A stretch of DNA of 64,000 nt, taken from UBA11346 sp038318565. GTDB taxonomy: Bacteria > Planctomycetota > UBA11346. Below the pieces are notes generated by a model. It was not told the DNA's origin. It did not search any database and saw only the letters and a list, made by a program, of their open reading frames with translations. This document shows, in pieces, positions 56,046 to 64,000 of the stretch. Numbering within the stretch: position 1 is the stretch's first letter; each line of letters opens with the position of its first letter. Position numbers and translations under genes: made by a program. Where the stretch lies: the NCBI GenBank assembly GCA_038318565.1, contig JBBQCI010000004.1, positions 27,294 through 91,293 of the forward strand. Direction: 5' to 3'.

Positions 56046-56073
56046 TTGACTCATGCGCGGGCCGACCTAACTT
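56046..56073 (+). promoter_or_regulatory. Candidate promoter of accBC
   Basis: TTGACT (56046-56051) and TAACTT (56068-56073) are 16 bp apart and 64 bp upstream of the accB ATG. They are the best sigma-70-like pair in the intergenic region. Confidence 0.55.
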
Positions 56074-56137
56074 TTCGCCTCCGCCGCGGACAGGCCGCGC
56101 CGGTCAGGTCACGAAGCCCCAACGGAGACGCCCGCAG

Positions 56138-56593
56138 ATGGACATCAAGGTCCTCAAGGAAATCACCAAGCTCATGAACGACAACGACCTGATCGAGGTC
56201 GAAGTCGAGTCCAAGGGTTTGAAGCTTAAGCTGCGCAAGGCAGGGCCGGTTGCCCCGACTGTTATGCACGCTGTCGCCGCACCTGCGCCCGCTGCGGCTG
56301 CCAGCACGCTGGCTGCCACCGCTGCGGCGACCAAGAGTGCCGAAGAGGCCAACTGGAAACCGATCACTTCGCCGATCCCGGGTACGGTCTATCTGAAGCC
56401 GAATCCAGACGCCGCTAATTTCGTTTCTGAAGGCCTCGCGGTCGATCCGGCCAAGGTAGTCTGCCTGATCGAAGCCATGAAGGTGTTCAACGAGATCAAG
56501 CCTGATGTTGGCATCAACGGCCAGATCAAACGGATCTGCGTCAAGGATGGCCAGCCGGTCGAATACGGCACCGTCCTGTTCCTGGTCGGATAA
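56138..56593 (+). CDS. accB: Biotin carboxyl carrier protein of acetyl-CoA carboxylase
   Basis: 151 residues. The N-terminal dimerisation helix (VLKEITKLMNDNDLIEVEVES) is followed by a Pro/Ala linker (about 36-65) and the biotinyl domain from about 74 (ITSPIPGTVYLKPNP). Lys115 in EAMKVFNEI is the biotin site; the motif has Val-Phe where E. coli has Met-Met. It pairs with accC 78 bp downstream, the usual accBC order, and supplies malonyl-CoA for fatty acids. Confidence 0.96.
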   Translation: MDIKVLKEITKLMNDNDLIEVEVESKGLKLKLRKAGPVAPTVMHAVAAPAPAAAASTLAATAAATKSAEEANWKPITSPIPGTVYLKPNPDAANFVSEGLAVDPAKVVCLIEAMKVFNEIKPDVGINGQIKRICVKDGQPVEYGTVLFLVG

Positions 56594-56671
56594 ACCCACT
56601 CTCGTCCGTCGTCCAGTGGTTCGGTCGTCTTCGATCGGACAGCGGATGATCGGACGTCCGGACGTTCCAAC

Positions 56672-58021
<1,350 letters not shown>

Positions 58022-58055
58022 GCAGCAAGGAGCGCGGCTAGCTTGGCCGCCCATC

Positions 58056-58078
58056 ACCCCAGGCAGCCTGCCTGGGGT
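58056..58078 (+). terminator. Terminator of accBC
   Basis: A 10-bp stem (ACCCCAGGCA / TGCCTGGGGT) with a 3-base loop begins 35 bases after accC; the tail is TCGTCTC, so it is U-poor. Confidence 0.65.
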
Positions 58079-58166
58079 TCGTCTCAGTGGATGCAAGATC
58101 CGCACGCCCGGTGGTGTGGGAGGACGACGAGGGCAACCCTACCCTCCCACCCAATGTCCCAGGTCG

Positions 58167-58337
58167 CTAGGGGGCGCTGATTGCGCTGGTCGGACAGGCT
58201 TCGATGCAGGTCCCGCAGTCGACACATTCTTCACTGATCTTCGCCTTGGCGTCGACCATCGAAATGGCGTTGGTGGGGCAGGTGGGAACGCAGGCTTCGC
58301 AGCCTTCGCATTTTTCGGCATCAACGACGTGGGGCAT
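58167..58337 (-). CDS. 2[4Fe-4S] ferredoxin
   Basis: A 56-residue bacterial-type ferredoxin. Two cluster motifs are complete: CEGCEACVPTCP (Cys10, 13, 16, 20) and CVDCGTCIEACP (Cys38, 41, 44, 48). This is the clostridial-type 8-Cys ferredoxin that carries low-potential electrons. An AGGAG Shine-Dalgarno lies 7 bases before the ATG at 58337. The partner enzyme is not in the window. It is convergent with accC and downstream of the broken Calx-beta gene on the same strand. Confidence 0.95.
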   Translation of the reverse strand: MPHVVDAEKCEGCEACVPTCPTNAISMVDAKAKISEECVDCGTCIEACPTSAISAP

Positions 58338-58415
58338 GGTAGATCTCCTAGAAGTACGTTCGAATTATGGATAACAAGATCCAGAAATGAAGAGGGTAGT
58401 TGCATGGCGCGCTAT

Positions 58416-59908
58416 TCAGGCGCGCCATGCACGCGGTCGCTGCCATCCCATGCATGCCAGAAGCCCAAGGCCAACCCAGGCCAGACCACCCGCTCCGCAG
58501 CCGCCAGCACTGCTACTGTTTGCAGCGGATGATGTTACGGCGCCACTGGGGGCAGGTCCATCGTCGTCCAGGGTGGTCACGATGGTGTTGGGCTGGCTCG
58601 CCGAGACAGCCGCATTGCCGTAGGCGATTCCGGCAGTGATGGACATTGATGTGTTACCGCTGGCCACCCCATCGTGAACGATCGGCAAGGTCAGACTCTT
58701 GGGGCCCAATTCGCCATCGGCCCACGTCAGCGACGAGGCGGATGGCGAGCCGTACTGGATGACAGGCAGGGCCGTTCGAGGGTCGCTGAGGATCTGGATG
58801 CCGGCAGGGCCGGATCCGCTGCCGGTGCGGACGAAGGAGATCACCGCACTGCCGGCCAGTTCATGAACCGTCGTGGTGGCCGTTGACGCGGTGATGGTGT
58901 CGAAGGCGGCACCGTCGACGTCCCGGATGGTGATGGTGGCGTAGGACCGGTCCGGGGTTCCGTCGTCAATGCCCGCCCCGCCGAGCGGATTAGTCAGGTT
59001 AAGCCCCAGCGAGCGTTCTGGCTGGGTTCCCAAGGCATGCAGAATGGCCACCGTCACGGTGCGCGATGTCGCGTTGCCAGCCGCCCACTGCAGGGTGCCG
59101 GAGCTGGCCGTGAAGTTGGTGCCGGCGGTGGCCGATCCACTGTAGGTGCCGGTCGTCCAGTCGACGCTGACAGCACCGGCGGTCCCGTCGCTGCGCGTCA
59201 CGGTGAACGACACCGAGCCGACCGATTCATTGACGGTGACCTGTGAGGTGGAGCCTGACTGCGTGGCAGGATTGGCAGCAGGATGCTTTTGATGCCACCC
59301 TCGCCATCCGCCCACTGTACGGTGTCGATGGTCGGCAGCGAGTAATCTACGCCGAGCTGGGTATCCTGATCAGCGCACCAGACAGTCATCCATTGTACGC
59401 CTTGGGTACCGCCGACGCGTTGGATGTGCAGCGGCAGGACCCCGACGTCGTCTCGGGTGGCGAGGTTGCCATCGGCGTCGTCCGCGATCATGACCAGCGA
59501 GCCGGCCGGGTCCGGATCCACATCGAGGATGGTGAGATTTGCCGTCCCATACAACGGGTCGATGTTGGCTCCGGTGGCATTAGTCAGGCTCAACGACAGA
59601 TCGCGATCCCAATCATGGCCAGCGACAGCGAGGATGGGCAGGTAGACGATCTTTGCGGACACATCGCCATCGTCCCAGCTGAGTGTTGCCGGAACCGGCG
59701 TGCCGTAGTCGACGTTCAGCGTTGCGCCGGTTGGAGTTACGACGATGTCGGCGGTGACGGCCCCGACCCCCTGACCGTATCGAGCGACCAGCTAATCGAC
59801 TCCGCCAGCATTCTCATCAACCTGACTTTGCGGTTGGACAAAAGTCAGAGTGTCGGCGTCCGAGGCGATCAGCGGAAACATGCAGCAGATCCAGATGAGC
59901 AGGTTCAT
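58416..59908 (-). pseudogene. Calx-beta surface protein, interrupted by a stop codon and a frameshift
   Basis: The start is ATG 59908 with an AGGAGG Shine-Dalgarno and a signal peptide (LLIWICCMFPLIASDAD). Two defects split the frame: an amber TAG at 59794-59792 (right after VDENAGGVD, with the same frame continuing as LVARYGQG), and a frameshift near 59265-59275, where the second repeat continues in another frame as SQVTVNESVGSVSFTVTR. Three or so Calx-beta repeats can be read through. The end (SAGGCGAGGLAWVGLGLLACMGWQRPRAWRA, read in parts) is a Gly-Cys-Gly motif, a membrane helix and an Arg-rich tail, a C-terminal sorting signal. Either the gene is decaying or the assembly has two errors. 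A 11-bp hairpin covers the 3' end (58402-58430). Confidence 0.72.
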
Positions 59909-59975
59909 GGCGGATCCCTCCTGCCTGCATCCTAACGGGTTCGCCTCAGAAACGCTGAAGGATTCGCCCACACGT

Positions 59976-60005
59976 GCAGGCTCCGGCATGGTTGTGCCGG
60001 CCTGC
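59976..60005. promoter_or_regulatory. Intergenic hairpin between the Calx-beta gene and the prepilin gene
   Basis: GCAGG-CT-CCGGCA pairs with TGCCGG-CCTGC, an 11-bp stem with a two-base bulge, in the 190-bp divergent gap. Function unknown; it could be a transcript-end or regulatory structure. Confidence 0.35.
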
Positions 60006-60098
60006 GCACGCGTGCATGGCGTGCATGATGGTTAGCCAAGGTGCTGGGACCGACACTGTCATCAGCGAGCGCAGCCGCGCTCCCGATAGGAGGCCGCC

Positions 60099-60881
60099 AT
60101 GCGCCCCATTACCTCGTCCTCAGGTTTCACCCTCATCGAACTGCTGGTGGTGATCTCGATCATCGCTGTGCTGGCAGGCATGCTTATACCGGCGGTCAAC
60201 TTGGTCATGATCAAGGCCAAGCAGACGGCCTGCGGCAACAACCAGAAGCAGATCGCCCTTGGCGCCATGGCCTATGCCAGCGAGCAAGATGGAGCCTGGC
60301 CGCTGTGGTACGCTAAGTCGGATGGTACCAACGCCGGGCGTACCACCGGCAATCCGCCAAGCGCTCCCGCCGGGACTGATGTCGTGGCAACGGCTGGGGC
60401 CAGTCTGGAATTGCTGGTCGCCTGGAGTGATGGCGAGATCCCGCGCCAGAGCTTCGCCTGCAAGGCGACCCCGCAGGTGAAGCCTGCGGCCGACTATAAT
60501 CCAGGTCTACTGAGTAACGACGGCACCCCAGCCGGCTGGATCACCGTCGCACAGCTGTCCTACGCCTACGACTGGTCGGTCCCAGGCAACGGCAAGAGCA
60601 TGCGGGTGGTACTGACCGACCGCCCGACTGTGGATGGATCACCGCATGGCAGAACGGTGAATGCGGTCTTCGCTGATGGCCACCTTGGTACGCTAACCCA
60701 GACCACAACCGCGCCGGTAGGCACCGCAACCATGGCCACCGACGGCAACGCCAGCACGATCAGCGCGCTCAATGCGGATGCCGGAGGCACGCCGGTGGAC
60801 AACGTGTTCGACGGCAATGGCGATGGCACCACCATGAGCGCGGGCGGCCTGGGATCGCGTACCCGGGCGTGGGTCCGGTGA
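60099..60881 (+). CDS. Prepilin-like protein with H-x9-DG motif
   Basis: 260 residues. The type IV prepilin signal is exact: a short leader, Gly8/Gly9 region and cut before Phe10 (SSSGFTLIELLVVISIIAVLAGMLIPAV), with the conserved Glu14. The mature part is a pseudopilin with an HGRTVNAVFADGHLG stretch, the H-x9-DG signature common in planctomycete and lentisphaerote proteins of the DUF1559 type. It probably goes to the cell surface through a type II-like system. An AGGAGG Shine-Dalgarno precedes the ATG at 60099. Confidence 0.93.
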   Translation: MRPITSSSGFTLIELLVVISIIAVLAGMLIPAVNLVMIKAKQTACGNNQKQIALGAMAYASEQDGAWPLWYAKSDGTNAGRTTGNPPSAPAGTDVVATAGASLELLVAWSDGEIPRQSFACKATPQVKPAADYNPGLLSNDGTPAGWITVAQLSYAYDWSVPGNGKSMRVVLTDRPTVDGSPHGRTVNAVFADGHLGTLTQTTTAPVGTATMATDGNASTISALNADAGGTPVDNVFDGNGDGTTMSAGGLGSRTRAWVR

Positions 60882-60916
60882 TTCCTCTCCCTGGCAGACC
60901 TACTAGCATCCCGCCC

Positions 60917-62317
60917 ATGCTCCGCACCGCCGCCCTGGTTCTCATCGCTCTCGTTCTTGCTGCCAGCGAGGCGCCCCAGGTCGTCGACCAGTGGTTCATC
61001 GGCGATCTCAATGGCCAGCCGGCGGTGTCCTTGCATCTGCTCAGTACGCCGGTGCAAGGCGGTGGTCGATCGACCCTGGCCGAGATGGCGGTGGTACTGC
61101 GTCGACCGTTCGGCGGCAAAGAGTTCCGCATCGAAATCCGCCAGCGCCAGGAGTTGTCCGAGGACGCCGAAGGCCGCATCACCGGCTTCCGCATTGACCA
61201 TGACGAGAATGGCACCCGCACGGTCGCGGTCGGCACGGTGAAGAATGGCAAGGCGACCGCCGAGGTGGCCCACCTCGGTCGGCTGGAGCAGCAGGAGGTC
61301 ATCATTCCTGATGGTGTCGAGATCCTGGGCCAGATCGCCAGTCAGGAGAAGATGGCTGCGGTAGTGGCGGCAGCGACTGATGGCAAGATCCCGCCTATCG
61401 CTTTTGCCGGCATTGAACTGGTGTCCCATCGCATCTCGATGGTGCGCAGCACCGCGGTCTACAGTGGCATCGAGGCAGATGGAAACCTGCGCTTCACCGT
61501 CACGTCGGACATCCTGCCGGTGCCGACGACGGCCATCGTGACACGTCGCGGCGATCTCATCCGCATGGCGGTGGACATGACCTTGTTCAAGATCGAAGTG
61601 CGCCGGGCAGACGGACCAGTCGCCCTGCTCGGCGCCCAAATCGACGCTGTCGGTCTGGTCAGTCACAAGGGAGGCATACCTGTCGGAGCTGCCCTGGAGC
61701 GTTATCTGCTGCCGAAGGATGCGACCGTGGTGATCGATGAGTTCCAGTCACGGGAGGGGGATACGGTCACTGTACGTCGCGAGGCGAAGCCGTCAGAACT
61801 CGCCGATCCAGCCCCGTTCTTGGCCCGGGAACCCCAGTTGGAAACCGATGATCCGGCTCTGCGTGACTGGGTCGAGGGTATCACCGCCGGCAAGACCGAC
61901 CGTCTCGATCTTGCCGAGGATCTCCGCTTGGCGGTGCGCAGTCACATCACCCAGCGCGATCTGAATACGGCAGACGGCACCGCCCTCGACACCTTCCGCA
62001 ACCGACGGGGCGATTGCACTGAGCACGCCAATCTGCTGTGTGCCGCGCTGCGCATCGCTGGCATACCGGCACGCGTCGACGTCGGCGTGGTCTATTCGGT
62101 TGACCATGGCCAGTGGGTCGGTCATGCCTGGGTCGCTGCCTGGATCGATGGCACCTGGCGCCTGCTTGATGCCGCCTACCCCGGCATGCCACGCAGTCGC
62201 TATCTGCGCCTGGGATCGAACAGCGGAGCAGACGGGGCGAAGACCGCTGGCGCGATGATCGCCGCTCTGGCCAGCCTGATGGGCAAGCAGATCGAGTATC
62301 TGGGCGGACAAGATTGA
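60917..62317 (+). CDS. Secreted transglutaminase-like protein
   Basis: 466 residues with a signal peptide (LRTAALVLIALVLAASEA). The C-terminal transglutaminase-like domain has the Cys-His-Asp triad: Cys in RRGDCTEHANLLCAALR, His in GHAWVAAW and Asp in LLDAAYPG. In bacteria this fold often cuts peptides. The N-terminal 300 residues are beta-rich and uncharacterised. The start is ATG 60917, directly before the signal peptide. It overlaps a TTG start of the next gene by a few bases. Confidence 0.85.
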   Translation: MLRTAALVLIALVLAASEAPQVVDQWFIGDLNGQPAVSLHLLSTPVQGGGRSTLAEMAVVLRRPFGGKEFRIEIRQRQELSEDAEGRITGFRIDHDENGTRTVAVGTVKNGKATAEVAHLGRLEQQEVIIPDGVEILGQIASQEKMAAVVAAATDGKIPPIAFAGIELVSHRISMVRSTAVYSGIEADGNLRFTVTSDILPVPTTAIVTRRGDLIRMAVDMTLFKIEVRRADGPVALLGAQIDAVGLVSHKGGIPVGAALERYLLPKDATVVIDEFQSREGDTVTVRREAKPSELADPAPFLAREPQLETDDPALRDWVEGITAGKTDRLDLAEDLRLAVRSHITQRDLNTADGTALDTFRNRRGDCTEHANLLCAALRIAGIPARVDVGVVYSVDHGQWVGHAWVAAWIDGTWRLLDAAYPGMPRSRYLRLGSNSGADGAKTAGAMIAALASLMGKQIEYLGGQD

Positions 62318-62319
62318 TC

Positions 62320-62868
62320 ATGGATCTCGCCAGTGCCATCCGTGGTCGCCGCACCAGCAAGGTCTACACCGGCGCGCCGGTGGACCGGGACCTGGTCGTC
62401 AGCCTGATTGAGCAGGCCTGCTGGGCCCCAAACCATCGGCTGACCCAGCCATGGCGATTTGCCGCGGCCGATCAGGCCGCGGTCGCCCGGCTGGTCGCTT
62501 TCGTGCAGGGGCCGCCGCTCGCCGGGGTGGTCGAGCCGCGTAAATTGCCGGCGATCTGCGAACGTCTGGCCCACTGTGGCGCCCTCGTCCAGATGACCTG
62601 TGTGGTCTCCGGCGATGCCGAGCGCCAGCGCGAGGACCGGGACGCTTGCTGCGCTGCGATGCAGAATCTCCTCCTCAGTGCACATGCCGCCGGCCTGGGA
62701 GCGTTCTGGTCGACCAGTCCATTGCTCGCCCACCCCGAGGTGATGCGTTGGTTTGCTGCAGATCCGGCACTGGAAACCCATATTGGCACCGTCTGGATGG
62801 GCATTCCTGCCGAGCAGCCGGCGGTGCCGCAGCGCCGGCCGGTGGCTGAAGTGTTGCGCTGGCTGTGA
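62320..62868 (+). CDS. Nitroreductase family protein
   Basis: 182 residues. The nitroreductase FMN-binding pattern is seen: AIRGRRTSKVYTGAPVD at the start, WAPNHRLTQPWRF (the FMN Arg/Asn/Pro region), and NLLLSAHAAGLGAFWSTS near residues 110-130. It is a single-domain, YdjA-like enzyme that may reduce a quinone or nitro compound with NAD(P)H. The ATG at 62320 is preferred to a TTG at 62314. It follows the transglutaminase by 2 bp and may be co-transcribed. Confidence 0.88.
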   Translation: MDLASAIRGRRTSKVYTGAPVDRDLVVSLIEQACWAPNHRLTQPWRFAAADQAAVARLVAFVQGPPLAGVVEPRKLPAICERLAHCGALVQMTCVVSGDAERQREDRDACCAAMQNLLLSAHAAGLGAFWSTSPLLAHPEVMRWFAADPALETHIGTVWMGIPAEQPAVPQRRPVAEVLRWL

Positions 62869-62928
62869 TGCGGGGTAACGGGGGGACTTCCCAGTGCGCG
62901 TTGACACCAGCGCTCCGGTTGAGTACCA

Positions 62929-63942
<1,014 letters not shown>

Positions 63943-64000
63943 GCCCGGGAAAACAACCGGTCTTGGTGGCAACGGACAGCTTCGCCCCATGTTTCGGAAC

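Overview
The window is GC-rich, densely coded chromosomal DNA with no insertion sequences, phage genes, rRNA or CRISPR arrays. The best guess for the host is a member of the PVC superphylum, probably Planctomycetota or Lentisphaerota. The evidence is a prepilin-like protein with an N-terminal G|FTLIE motif and an H-x9-DG motif, several AraC regulators paired with sugar or dioxygenase genes (WbsX, DUF2264, PhyH, xylose-isomerase-like), a soluble Hanks-type kinase, HemQ, and a glycine-rich RRM protein. This is inferred from gene content, not from a marker phylogeny. Overlapping ATGA/GTGA start-stop junctions are common, so short translationally coupled operons seem to be the local style.

Layout. 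1-2965: partial trpD-like gene, a two-helix membrane protein, radC, and a WbsX-type gene. 3068-10257: an AraC regulator, carB, then a divergent block around a Fur-box-like palindrome (cytochrome c lipoprotein and outer-membrane protein on one side, AraC and PhyH dioxygenase on the other). 10436-11834: RRM protein with a strong terminator, and an aldose-epimerase-like gene. 11946-18374: a complete arginine-to-spermidine locus (aguA-aguB divergent from speA, carboxynorspermidine synthase and nspC). 18439-23626: tRNA-Met(CAU), a 1161-residue protein of unknown function, a DUF2264 protein and tRNA-Arg(CCG). 23680-28256: AraC with a sugar isomerase, clpS, a rhomboid protease, an OmpA-type lipoprotein and leuB. 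28422-30298: nrdR coupled to an unusual ATP-cone protein. 30347-31540: a small unknown gene and hemQ. 31566-35224: a five-gene NAD salvage and ADP-ribose operon with a good promoter and a candidate operator. 35432-42349: lipoprotein, ThiF/MoeB, rpmF, plsX, two small unknown genes, and aroF, greA, pheA. 42392-46774: four coupled genes for a type VI secretion-like sheath and baseplate, with TssB and TssC fused. 46756-50913: a MetX-MetW fusion, a degenerate transketolase/DXS-like protein, a CoA-binding protein and a methyltransferase. 51045-55956: motAB, ilvD, nnrE/nnrD. 56138-58021: accBC. 58167-63942: a 56-residue ferredoxin, a broken Calx-beta surface protein, a prepilin-like protein, a transglutaminase, a nitroreductase and a Ser/Thr kinase.

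How the genes work together. Most of the window is core metabolism: pyrimidine/arginine (carB), polyamines, leucine and isoleucine/valine (leuB, ilvD), aromatic amino acids (trpD, aroF, pheA), methionine (metX-metW), fatty acids (accBC, plsX), haem (hemQ) and NAD (salvage operon, hydrate repair). The parts most worth a second look are the minimal TssBC-E-F-G cluster, the nrdR-coupled ATP-cone protein, the NAD/ADP-ribose operon, the 1161-residue unknown protein and the degenerate DXS-like protein behind metX-metW.
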